A stretch of DNA of 64,000 bases, taken from positions 1,984,001-2,048,000 of the forward strand of contig NZ_LT615367.1 of the NCBI RefSeq assembly GCF_900095885.1, given 5' to 3'. The notes under the pieces are model-generated. The model made no database searches. It worked only from the letters and a program-made list of their open reading frames with translations, and had not been told where the DNA came from. This DNA is from Dickeya aquatica. Its GTDB lineage: Bacteria; Pseudomonadota; Gammaproteobacteria; Enterobacterales; Enterobacteriaceae. How positions within the stretch are numbered: position 1 is the first letter of the stretch; each line of letters opens with the position of its first letter. Below are positions 1 through 7,129 of the stretch, piece by piece. Made by a program: the position numbers and the translations under genes.

Positions 1-1
1 A

Positions 2-502
2 ATGTATTTAATTGATGCAAACGTCTTCATTGAAGCTAAAAATCGATATTATAACATGTCGTTCTGTCCAGCATTTTGGGACTGGTTGCTTCGGGAGTGT
101 GCTGGAAATCAAATTTTTAGTATCCAGAACATTTTTACTGAACTAACGAATGGTAACGATGAACTTGCTACTTGGGCAAATAACAATCGACATTTTTTCT
201 TGCCTGTGAGCGATCAGATAACCCAGCAAAATTTATCTTTAGTTGCCTCATTCGTAGCTACTCAACAAGTGGCGGCTTCCATGGCAGCAGGGGCTATGGC
301 TGAATTTATGCGGGGGGCAGATACTTGGCTAATTGCTAAGGCTATGGCGGTTGGTGCAACAGTTGTTACGCATGAGAGACTCGATCTCCAATGTCGAAGG
401 AAATTTCTGATTCCTAATATTTGTGAAAATTTCAATGTTAGTTATATGGATACTTTCACGTTACTTCATCAATTAAATGCTTCGTTTATATTAGCGGCGT
501 AA
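2..502 (+). CDS. DUF4411 PIN-domain protein, probable toxin
   Basis: A 166-residue protein opening with MYLIDANVFIEAKN, which fits the first acidic strand of a PIN-domain nuclease. A second acidic cluster (RGADTWLIAKAM, near residue 105) and THERLD (near 124) supply the other expected metal ligands. The pattern matches the DUF4411 family, whose members usually sit directly downstream of an Xre or ImmA/IrrE-like protein and are regarded as toxin-antitoxin toxins acting on RNA. The ATG is at the second base of the window, so the partner would lie outside it. Base composition is clearly more AT-rich than the island genes to the right, as expected for a recently acquired accessory gene. RNase activity is inferred from the fold only. 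Confidence 0.7.
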   Translation: MYLIDANVFIEAKNRYYNMSFCPAFWDWLLRECAGNQIFSIQNIFTELTNGNDELATWANNNRHFFLPVSDQITQQNLSLVASFVATQQVAASMAAGAMAEFMRGADTWLIAKAMAVGATVVTHERLDLQCRRKFLIPNICENFNVSYMDTFTLLHQLNASFILAA

Positions 503-533
503 TGAACTTCATGTTTTAAATATGTAGTTCATT
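501..533 (+). other. Hairpin at end of PIN gene
   Basis: AATGAACT (501-508) and AGTTCATT (526-533) form an 8-bp inverted repeat starting at the last base of the stop codon. No T-run follows, so it is either a weak terminator or an mRNA-end structure. Confidence 0.4.
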
Positions 534-854
534 ACGTAAGTTGAATGAGTAAATATCGGTTCATTTCTGAGTTTGCCATTCTGGATGATTGTAATTTTAG
601 GTTCCGGGAGTCATCGCCTATATGTTTTGTTGAGCTACCCTTGTAATGTTGGCAATGCCCGTTTCACACCCTGAGACATTTAGTAAGATTTTTAAGGTTT
701 CAGTAAGGGCGAGCTTCGTTCTTTGAGAGCTAGTAAATACTTTGCTTTGTTTTAACAGGTTCTGTTTTTCCAGTAGCAGTAAATGATCCTAATCCACTTG
801 AATGCCAGTGAGTTGCTCCTCATTAATTGATGCACTGTGTTTTTTGTAACGGTC

Positions 855-964
855 GCACTAAATAGCTTCTCATAATAGCGCTACACTTGTGAGAGATGAC
901 ATCCCGCCAGCTCTAGAGCCGCGCAATGATAAGTGGAGCATTAATGCGAGAAGCTATTTAGCAC
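855..964. repeat. MITE-like element with terminal inverted repeats
   Basis: A 102-bp segment (859-960) is bounded by perfect 13-bp inverted repeats, TAAATAGCTTCTC (859-871) and GAGAAGCTATTTA (948-960), and flanked on both sides by GCAC (855-858 and 961-964), which looks like a 4-bp target duplication. Inside the ends the arms remain imperfectly complementary for roughly another 20 bases, so a single strand could fold into one long hairpin. No protein is encoded. A miniature transposable element is the simplest reading; a recombination site or structured RNA are alternatives. Confidence 0.5.
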
Positions 965-1053
965 TAAGACACCCAACAAATCGGACTATTCCACTGAATA
1001 AAGATAACGTCAGAACAAGCATAAGTCAGTATGAGTGACGTAATTCCACATTT

Positions 1054-1323
1054 TTGCGCATTGCTACCGTTCGGTTTCGTTTTGCGTGCTGCGCAATTCA
1101 GATTGCGCAATCTCGCGTTTATAGACCATAAAACTCAAGTTTTCCATAGCCTCCAAAGGGTAGGGTGACATTGCGCAATTTGCCTATTTGACAGCAGGTT
1201 GAACGTTTAGCGCAGGATGAGACAGGAAATACACTAACAAAAGCTAACAGTGCAAGGGGTAGGATGCTTGTACTTGTGGTACGCACTGAGGATGACGCAT
1301 GGTGTTGCGCACTTTATTGCGTA
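1054..1323. repeat. Cluster of TTGCGCA words
   Basis: Palindromic ATTGCGCAAT occurs at 1102-1111 and 1170-1179. TGCGCAA is at 1090-1096, TTGCGCA at 1054-1060 and 1305-1311, and the variant TTGCGTA at 1317-1323. The spacing is irregular. This may be binding sites for an island DNA-binding protein; no function can be read from sequence alone. Confidence 0.45.
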
Positions 1324-1514
1324 CCGGCTCTGGTTTGTGAGCAGCCAGGCTAAACGCCCACCATACGGATTGTGATTTCTGTGTGTGAATGGGGTAAGTT
1401 AGGGAGCAAAAAACTTAGCATTTCTTAGCATGTTCCCACGCCTTCCAAATTGATTTCAATTCGCCGCCAAATTGAAAAAATTGAGCTATGACGCGGCGTT
1501 AGCCGTTTTTCCAC

Positions 1515-1546
1515 TGGTTCGCACCCGCCAGCGCTGATGCGAACCA
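1515..1546. other. Inverted repeat next to HGGxSTG stop codon
   Basis: TGGTTCGCA (1515-1523) and TGCGAACCA (1538-1546) are perfect 9-bp inverted repeats lying about 10 bases beyond the stop codon of the minus-strand gene. No T-tract follows on the minus strand, so a canonical intrinsic terminator is not supported. Confidence 0.4.
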
Positions 1547-1555
1547 CTGCGCACG

Positions 1556-1885
1556 TTATGTCGTAGCGGCTTCGTTTTTGCGTTTGTTCTCCAGCCAGCG
1601 GCGGTAGCCTGCTAACTGGCGGGCTTTGCCTTCCGACGTTTTGGCTCCGGTACTTTTGCCGCCGTGGTATTTGCAGCGGCCACTACGGTAAATGTCCGTG
1701 CGTTTGCAGGGGGGGCCAGCGCGGGTGGTGGCGCAGCATTGCAGGCCGCGCAGTTCGTCGGGATATGGCTCTAGCGGCGGTCTGTGCTGCGGGTCATAGC
1801 CGGTGGCGGCCCAGGCCCGGTGTTCGGCCATCTTGCGGTCATGGTGCGCCTGATAGCGCTTCAGTAATCTTTTGCGGTCGTTCAT
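1556..1885 (-). CDS. HGGxSTG domain-containing protein
   Basis: A 109-residue basic protein. Near residue 75 it has HGGKSTGAKT, the defining motif of the HGGxSTG family found in phages and P4-like islands. It is preceded by a cysteine-bearing stretch (LQCCATTRAGPPCKR, then RCKYHGG) that could bind zinc. The frame is open further upstream, but the ATG at 1885 has a good ribosome site (GGAG, 7 bases upstream), whereas the longer version begins in unconvincing sequence. The protein lies downstream of the primase in the same orientation, as in related islands. Its biochemical role is not established. Confidence 0.65.
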   Translation of the reverse strand: MNDRKRLLKRYQAHHDRKMAEHRAWAATGYDPQHRPPLEPYPDELRGLQCCATTRAGPPCKRTDIYRSGRCKYHGGKSTGAKTSEGKARQLAGYRRWLENKRKNEAATT

Positions 1886-2019
1886 TGCGGTACTCCAGTC
1901 TTCTGCCATCCCGCTAACGTTCACCGTAAAACCTCTATATTTCTCTATGATGCATGGGGTAAGGCGGCATCGGTCGGCGTGATTTTTTACGCCAGCCGTA
2001 TAACACGCCATGCGCCGGT

Positions 2020-2278
2020 GGTTCAGGTGGTTTTGTGGTTCACGTTAGCAGGCTACGTATTTTAGTGATGTAAAATCAGTAGGTTGTATTTTTACGGTGG
2101 TGAAATATTCACCGATAATGAACCCCTTCCCGCCAGTAAAACGGGGTTCACAGGGTGGTTCAGTGAATGGGGGTTCAAAACAGGTAAAACGGGGTTCACC
2201 GGTGGTTCAAAAAATTCACTCACTGAGTGATAAAACAGGTCGTTACCTGTCATGAACCCCCTGAACCACGTGAACCCC
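2020..2278. repeat. GGTTCA repeat array, possible replication origin
   Basis: Eleven copies of GGTTCA or its complement occur within 260 bp. GGTTCA is at 2020, 2037, 2145, 2157, 2172, 2193 and 2204; TGAACC is at 2119, 2253, 2262 and 2271. Six extend to GGGGTTCA or its complement or close to it. The array also contains a near-perfect palindrome (TCACTCA/TGAGTGA, 2216-2230) and ACAGGT/ACCTGT (2235-2250). It abuts the 3' end of the alpha-type primase gene. In satellite P4 the alpha protein binds repeated 8-10 bp iterons at ori and crr, so these are the best candidates for origin or copy-control sites of this element. Confidence 0.6.
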
Positions 2279-2297
2279 GTTGTTCGTCGCGTTAGCG

Positions 2298-4934
2298 TCA
2301 GCCGGTCGCTTCCGCCTCTTCCGGCAGGTACATCAGCACGTAAAAACGCGGCTGGCGACCGTCCACCCGTATGGATTTACGGGTGTGTTTGCCGTCACCG
2401 CCGGGCTTCAGCATCCCGCTTTGTGCCAGCACGCGGGCAAAGTGGCGCACGTTAAACCCCCTGGCGATTTCCGCTTCAAAGGTGGCCGGGAAGGTGTAGA
2501 ACACCATCGGTTCATCGTCGTGTTTGCCCTTGTCGCGGTAGCCCGCCAGCTCCCGAATCGGTAAATCACGCGGGTCATACCCCACCGGCGCATAGCGGCT
2601 GAGGCCGTAAGTATTCAGAAAGGCTTCCGCCTGGGCGGTGATTTGCTGGTGCTCCTTGTTGCCGGTGCCGAATTCCTTAATCCAGGCATTGAAGCTGTGC
2701 TGTATCGCATCCCGGCACGCCTGCGGCTCCCAGCCGGTGACGGCCCGGCTCACCAGTAGCGCCGCTTCCAGAATGGCGAAGCGCTCCGCCACCCGGTGAA
2801 CCTGCTCGCCGTAATCAGCAGGAATGAGGCTGCGCCAGCGGGTTTCCGCCTCGCTCACCGCCTGTATGGCATCCTCGCGATGTTCGGCCAGATAGCGTAT
2901 CCATGCCCGACCGGCTGCGCCGTAATGGGTACGATACGCCGCTTTCAGCGCATCGGCGTGCGCCTTGCCGTCCGGGTAGCCGTGGAATTGCTGGGCCTTC
3001 TCCAGCGGCAGATTGAGCAGGCGCACCAGGTTGCCCGGCTTTGGGGGAATGCCTGCGCTGGCGAGAAAGGTTTCCATGTCCATTTCCCCGGTGCTAATCG
3101 CCACCGTGCGCCAGCGTTTCAGCTCCCGGTTGCCGCCTTCCCGTGCCCCCTGCAATTTGCCGACACCGTTAAACAGCGTGTAGGCCGAGGTGGACACCGA
3201 CCGTGCATCACTTCCCTGGCCGACTTCATCCAGCGGCAGCAGGCCATCGTTATGGGCTTCGGCTTCGTTGGCGATACCGAGCGCGGTGCCGTACCAGGTC
3301 AGCTTCAGCGCCTGCGGGTCGCCGTACAGACTGGTGGCGACGTTGGCGGTGGTGGTTTTCCCGGCGCTCGACTGTTCATAGAAATGCAGCCCAAAGCCGT
3401 CCGAACCGGACAGGCCAATCAGCGGCGCGGCCAGCGCGGCGGCAATGGCGGTCATCATCGACGGGTTGCCGGATGCCAGCCGCGCCACCGACTCGCGCCA
3501 GCTTTCCGCCGTGCCACTGATGCCGTAACCGGACGCGGTAGCGCTGCGGCCCCGGAACAGTACCGGGCGCGACGGGGTGCCGATGACTTCGCCATCCGGC
3601 ATCAGGTACGCGCCGCACTGCCAGCCGGTGCTGTGGGCGATATGCCAGACCTCGCCGCTGTGCTGGCGCTGGAGCCAGTCGGCCAGAATGGCGCGCAGGT
3701 AGGGCCGGGTGGTGACGGTTACGCCGCCCGCCTTGAGCGTGCGCCAGCCTTCGCGCTCGCCCACGTCTGCCAGCGGCAGGGCAGCGGTCACGGCCTGTAT
3801 CGCCCCGGCAGGCTGCCAGCGCAGGATAAGGTATTGCTCGGCGTCATCACGCCCGACCCCCGCCACCGCCAGCGGGGAACATAACCACTGCTCGTGCTGG
3901 ATGATGTCGCCGCTGTCCCGGTCGGCTTTGGGCGTCACCCAGTAAACCCCGGTGGCGCGGCTGTCCACAAACGGGGCCAGCGGCTCGCGTCTGGCCGGTG
4001 GAGTGTCGTCGGTCGGTTGATACAGCGATGCCTGAAAGGCGCGGGTTGCCGCCTTGATACCGGCCTGCTGGCGGTAATCGTCCCAGTCAGTCTTTTCATC
4101 GGTCGGTGGCAGCGCCACCCAGCCGTTCACTTCGCGGGCGGCTTTCTCCGCCCACTGTTTGCCGGTGTTGGCCTTGCCCGGTGCGGTGTCGTTATCCGCC
4201 GCCACTATCAGCCGGGCAGCGGGAAAGCGCGTGCGCAAGGCGCGGGCCACCGGCAGCAGGTTTCCGGCATCGATGGCGGCCACCGTCATGGCCGTTGGGT
4301 TCATCTGGCTGACACTCAGCGCGGTTGCCAGCCCTTCCGCCAAAATAACCGAGTCGGGGTGGGTGGGCGTAGTGACCGGGTGATACGCGCCGGTTTTGGC
4401 CGAGTCGGTCAGCAACCGCTTTTTGCCATCCGGGGCGAGGGTTTGCGCTGCCGTGATGGTGCCCTCCGCTGTTTGTAACGCCAGCAACAGGCGGCCATCC
4501 GGCAGCAGCGGGTACGTGGCTGCCAGACCTTTCCCGGCCAGATAGGCCGATACACCGGGCACCGCCTGACGCGCCAGCGCCTGATAGCGTTGCAGAAAGC
4601 GCTGGCGTTTGGCGGTGGGGGTGTCTGCTGGCGCAGCGACAGAAGACGCAGGCAGCGTGCCGACCACCTCCGCCACCAGCCGGGCGGCAGCGGTGATATC
4701 GCACTGCCTGACTTTCTGCACCAGTTCAAGGCCGTCACCGGCCCCGCACTGATTACAGAAATGCGCCCCGCGCCCGTCATCATCAAAACGGAAGCGGTCT
4801 TTACCCCCGCACGCCGGGCAGGGGGCGTGCTGGCGAGCATTGTCGGGAACCGTAATCCCCAATTGGGCCAGTACCACCCGCCAACGCCCTTGCGCCGCAC
4901 TGGCGGTGTCACGGATAAGGTCGATATTACGCAT
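2298..4934 (-). CDS. P4 alpha-type primase-helicase
   Basis: An 878-residue multifunctional replication protein. A zinc-binding primase finger has Cys39, Cys42, Cys60 and Cys63 around GGKDRFRF. A Toprim domain follows, with Glu200 in ILAEGLATALS and Asp247/Asp249 in VAADND. The C-terminal half is a DUF927-type helicase with a Walker A-like QSSAGKTTT near residue 520 and an acidic LPLDEVGQ segment. In P4 this protein synthesises primers, unwinds DNA and recognises the origin. The neighbouring GGTTCA array fits that last role. Its start overlaps the stop of the upstream small gene by 8 bases, which suggests coupled translation. The gene is intact and of normal length, so the island may still be able to replicate. 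Confidence 0.93.
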   Translation of the reverse strand: MRNIDLIRDTASAAQGRWRVVLAQLGITVPDNARQHAPCPACGGKDRFRFDDDGRGAHFCNQCGAGDGLELVQKVRQCDITAAARLVAEVVGTLPASSVAAPADTPTAKRQRFLQRYQALARQAVPGVSAYLAGKGLAATYPLLPDGRLLLALQTAEGTITAAQTLAPDGKKRLLTDSAKTGAYHPVTTPTHPDSVILAEGLATALSVSQMNPTAMTVAAIDAGNLLPVARALRTRFPAARLIVAADNDTAPGKANTGKQWAEKAAREVNGWVALPPTDEKTDWDDYRQQAGIKAATRAFQASLYQPTDDTPPARREPLAPFVDSRATGVYWVTPKADRDSGDIIQHEQWLCSPLAVAGVGRDDAEQYLILRWQPAGAIQAVTAALPLADVGEREGWRTLKAGGVTVTTRPYLRAILADWLQRQHSGEVWHIAHSTGWQCGAYLMPDGEVIGTPSRPVLFRGRSATASGYGISGTAESWRESVARLASGNPSMMTAIAAALAAPLIGLSGSDGFGLHFYEQSSAGKTTTANVATSLYGDPQALKLTWYGTALGIANEAEAHNDGLLPLDEVGQGSDARSVSTSAYTLFNGVGKLQGAREGGNRELKRWRTVAISTGEMDMETFLASAGIPPKPGNLVRLLNLPLEKAQQFHGYPDGKAHADALKAAYRTHYGAAGRAWIRYLAEHREDAIQAVSEAETRWRSLIPADYGEQVHRVAERFAILEAALLVSRAVTGWEPQACRDAIQHSFNAWIKEFGTGNKEHQQITAQAEAFLNTYGLSRYAPVGYDPRDLPIRELAGYRDKGKHDDEPMVFYTFPATFEAEIARGFNVRHFARVLAQSGMLKPGGDGKHTRKSIRVDGRQPRFYVLMYLPEEAEATG

Positions 4935-5127
4935 CGGCCCGCTCCTCCAGCATCAGCGGGGTTTGTTGCTCCTGCAAATGGGTGCGGTAAAGGCAATCAA
5001 GGCGCTCCCACAGGATAAACATTAGGATCTCTTTGGCCTCTGGCTGCTCCAGTTCGACGATGGCATACGCCAGCGCCCGGCACTGGTCGATAATTTCTTC
5101 CAGCTCCAGCGGGGTGTTATCAAACAT
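4927..5127 (-). CDS. Small acidic P4-island protein, function unknown
   Basis: A 66-residue protein beginning MFDNTPLELEEIIDQ, rich in Glu and Leu and predicted to be mostly helical. The frame stays open far upstream, but only this short version is plausible. The region before it is the coding sequence of the Icd-like gene in another frame. Its ATG at 5127 lies within the last 8 bases of that gene, and its own end overlaps the alpha gene by 8 bases, so the three are probably one translationally coupled transcript. Similar-sized proteins occupy this slot in other P4-like islands. I do not recognise a function. Confidence 0.65.
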   Translation of the reverse strand: MFDNTPLELEEIIDQCRALAYAIVELEQPEAKEILMFILWERLDCLYRTHLQEQQTPLMLEERADA

Positions 5128-5320
5128 GGCGCACCGCCTGAACTGGCAGGCGACCGGCAAAGACCAGAATAAAATCCGGTTCCAGATGGCGGCGGGCTTC
5201 GGCTTCGCTATGGGCTTCAACGGCAAGCGGGCGGGGAGCTGTATTTGGCGAGTGACGCCGCAGCGCCAGGAAGCGATACTGAAATTTGGGGCGAGTTTGG
5301 GTAGACTGTGAACCAGCCAT
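5120..5320 (-). CDS. Icd-like host cell-division inhibitor family protein
   Basis: A 66-residue protein. Its segment RFLALRRH, followed by FILVFAGRLPVQAVRHV at the C-terminus, is the signature of the Icd-like family of P4 satellites, named for a product that inhibits host division when overexpressed. An AAGGAG ribosome site precedes the ATG at 5320. It is the first gene of the leftward replication operon (Icd-like, 66-residue protein, alpha). Upstream lie three GTTTAAAC palindromes shared with the divergent gene at 5534. Toxicity here is inferred from the family name only. Confidence 0.65.
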   Translation of the reverse strand: MAGSQSTQTRPKFQYRFLALRRHSPNTAPRPLAVEAHSEAEARRHLEPDFILVFAGRLPVQAVRHV

Positions 5321-5412
5321 GACGTTACTCCTTTTAACGTTGCGGTTAGAGGCCCGGTATGTGTTGCAGCACTGCCGGGCTTCGCTATTTGTTGCACACC
5401 TTCATACAAGGT

Positions 5413-5467
5413 GTTTAAACAACATAACTCTAAGTGTTTAAACACGTCAACGGTTTTTTGTTTAAAC
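5413..5467. promoter_or_regulatory. Three GTTTAAAC palindromes in divergent promoter region
   Basis: GTTTAAAC occurs at 5413-5420, 5436-5443 (within GTGTTTAAACAC) and 5460-5467. Start-to-start spacings are 23 and 24 bp, close to two helical turns. They lie between the divergent Icd-like (leftward) and YlcI/YnfO-like (rightward) genes, which suggests operators for an island repressor controlling both. Confidence 0.6.
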
Positions 5468-5533
5468 ACTTTATTGTGTCCAGGTCGTATCGTATGGTTA
5501 TCAATATCAAAATGAATGGAGCGGATAGGAAAT

Positions 5534-5725
5534 ATGCCGACAGGCCACAAAAACAACAAATCAATATATAAGGGCATCCGTTTTCCGCATGAACTTATCG
5601 ACGAGATCGACGCCAGCGTAGAGCGGGAGAAAGCCGATAACCCGAATGCTAATTTTTCCGCCTGGGTGCTGGATGCCTGCGGGCGTAAGCTGGACGCTGA
5701 AAAGCGCGAGAAATCAAAAAAATAA
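5534..5725 (+). CDS. YlcI/YnfO family small protein
   Basis: A 63-residue protein starting MPTGHKNNKSI, followed by IRFPHELIDEIDASV and a C-terminal helix ending in basic residues. The layout, a short strand with RFPHEL then two helices, resembles ribbon-helix-helix DNA-binding proteins and matches the YlcI/YnfO (DUF3950) family of prophages. The frame extends six codons upstream, but the ATG at 5534 has AGGA just before it. It is the only rightward gene in this part of the island and faces the GTTTAAAC sites, which makes it a candidate for the factor that binds them. Confidence 0.65.
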   Translation: MPTGHKNNKSIYKGIRFPHELIDEIDASVEREKADNPNANFSAWVLDACGRKLDAEKREKSKK

Positions 5726-5915
5726 GCACCGCTGGTGTGGCTGGCAGAATAGGGCGTTGCTTTGTTTTGGGCGTAAGTCAGCCCCTGACCGCGAACGGCC
5801 ATAAATGGCGATGACATCATGGGTCAAACTCCGGTTGGTCGGTAATTGAATCGAAATAAGATCAAAAAGGTGGCGACGGCGGTGTTATTCAGCCTCCGCG
5901 CCTATGCCTGACGGG

Positions 5916-6128
5916 TTAATTCCCGGATTGCTGATCGCGTTCAGCAATCCGTTGTGACAGCCAGGTGTTAACCTCATCTTCAAACCAACCTACGCGGCGC
6001 AGGCCAATACGAAAGCCTTTCGGGAATTCCCCGGCGTTGATCATTTCCTGAAAGCTGCTGTCAGAGCTGACGCGCAAAATAGCTTTCACTTCTTTTTTCA
6101 GCAGAATTTTTCTTTCTAACAGACTCAT
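5916..6128 (-). CDS. AlpA family regulator
   Basis: A 70-residue helix-turn-helix protein (MSLLERKILLKKEVKAILRVSS, then FPKGFRIGLRRVGWFEDEVNTWL). This is the AlpA layout: a MerR-like winged helix in which the segment 'R-R-V-G-W' precedes a helix ending in W-L. AlpA proteins in P4-like and CP4 islands activate the integrase promoter or act as excisionases. The ATG at 6128 has GGAGA about 10 bases upstream; a TTG two codons earlier is a poorer choice. Confidence 0.85.
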   Translation of the reverse strand: MSLLERKILLKKEVKAILRVSSDSSFQEMINAGEFPKGFRIGLRRVGWFEDEVNTWLSQRIAERDQQSGN

Positions 6129-6315
6129 AAACAAGGATCTCCAGTAAAACCGATGCTATCCGTTCGGTACGAATAGTTAACCGGGATTACCGGTCAAAGT
6201 GTGGTAAGTCGGGGGAAATAGTTGGCTGGGTCAGAAATAGAGTTAGGTAATGAGTGGTGCCGGTTTGGTAACGGCCAGAATCTGATCTGGCCGTTATTCT
6301 GTCTGTGATCGTCAA

Positions 6316-6984
6316 TTATGCGTCTGAGTTAAGCGACATGGCTGCCAGCGCTTCGCCAATTAACTTACGAAAAGATTCTGTTTTGTCGGGTTCACCGGTG
6401 CCAAGTGCGCAACTCACCGCAAGCGCTGCATCTTCCGCCAGTTTTTTCTGATTCAGCTTGTTGCCCCACTTATAAACACCACCGCTTTTACCTTCAAGCG
6501 CCTTTGCCAAACCCGCGATAAGCAGTAATGCGGTATCACGATTGGCGAATTCACCCCAATTTTCTGGTAATGGCGTGTCTTTTTTGGGATCGGAAAAGCC
6601 ATACCAGGGTGAATCATCAGAAAGTAATTGGTTAGCCCACGGCCAAATCTCGGTAGCCAGGAAGGTGGCATCGTGAATTTCCGTGTGTTGATTGATAGTG
6701 TCTACGTCAATCTTGGTTGTCCAAATGTTGGTGGTGTCGCCCCATGCGTGCGTCGCTGAGGCGCGGATCGGTTTTATTACGCCAAATCTGACCGCCTGAA
6801 AAATGGTTTGTAGATAGTTTTCGGTTTCAGCTTCATGGTGGTAATAGGGAACGGAGTCAGGCAGGAAGTCATCAACGCAGTAAGAGACAGGCGCATCTTC
6901 GTTACCTTGCGATGCCATAACGCTAGCAACCTGTTGTGCTGTGACCTCGATCAGTCCCCGCATGTATCTGGGTATTTTCAGCAT
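6316..6984 (-). CDS. Island protein of unknown function
   Basis: A 222-residue soluble protein with no signal peptide or membrane segment. The C-terminal 75 residues (RDTALLLIAGLAKALEGKS to the end) are helical. They resemble the tail seen on many unrelated small phage and island proteins, which carries RDTALLLIAGL-type helices. The N-terminal 140 residues match nothing I recognise. It lies between alpA and the integrase on the same strand, a position that often holds cargo in P4-like islands. The terminator and promoter of this gene are not evident. Confidence 0.6.
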   Translation of the reverse strand: MLKIPRYMRGLIEVTAQQVASVMASQGNEDAPVSYCVDDFLPDSVPYYHHEAETENYLQTIFQAVRFGVIKPIRASATHAWGDTTNIWTTKIDVDTINQHTEIHDATFLATEIWPWANQLLSDDSPWYGFSDPKKDTPLPENWGEFANRDTALLLIAGLAKALEGKSGGVYKWGNKLNQKKLAEDAALAVSCALGTGEPDKTESFRKLIGEALAAMSLNSDA

Positions 6985-7129
6985 ATTCCCTCGGCTAGAG
7001 TGTCGAATGCAAAGGCCCGTGGTGATAGGGCCAGTGCAATGTACTGGTTTCTATCGGTTTTCACCGGATAGCGCCATTTTAGGAAGTGCTGTAACAGGAA
7101 TCAACAAATAACTGTATAAATAAACAGTG

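Larger units (their letters stand above)
503..1555. other. 1-kb stretch without a gene
   Basis: No convincing open frame with start and ribosome site was found between the PIN gene and the HGGxSTG gene. The stretch holds a MITE-like inverted-repeat element (855-964), a cluster of TTGCGCA words (1054-1323) and, just before the HGGxSTG stop codon, a 9-bp inverted repeat. A 56-codon frame without a start on the minus strand (618-788) may be the remnant of a gene. Confidence 0.6.

Noticed and set aside
618..788. 56-codon minus-strand frame in the island gap
   Set aside because: It has no start codon and no recognisable homology; at most a gene remnant.
2796..3884. Long open frame antisense to the alpha gene
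   Set aside because: It mirrors codon structure of the strongly supported primase-helicase, and its product is Arg/Gly-rich without recognisable domains.
5128..5820. N-terminal extension of the 66-residue protein to 297 residues
   Set aside because: The extra part covers the Icd-like gene in another frame and the complement of the YlcI/YnfO-like gene, so it is a shadow.
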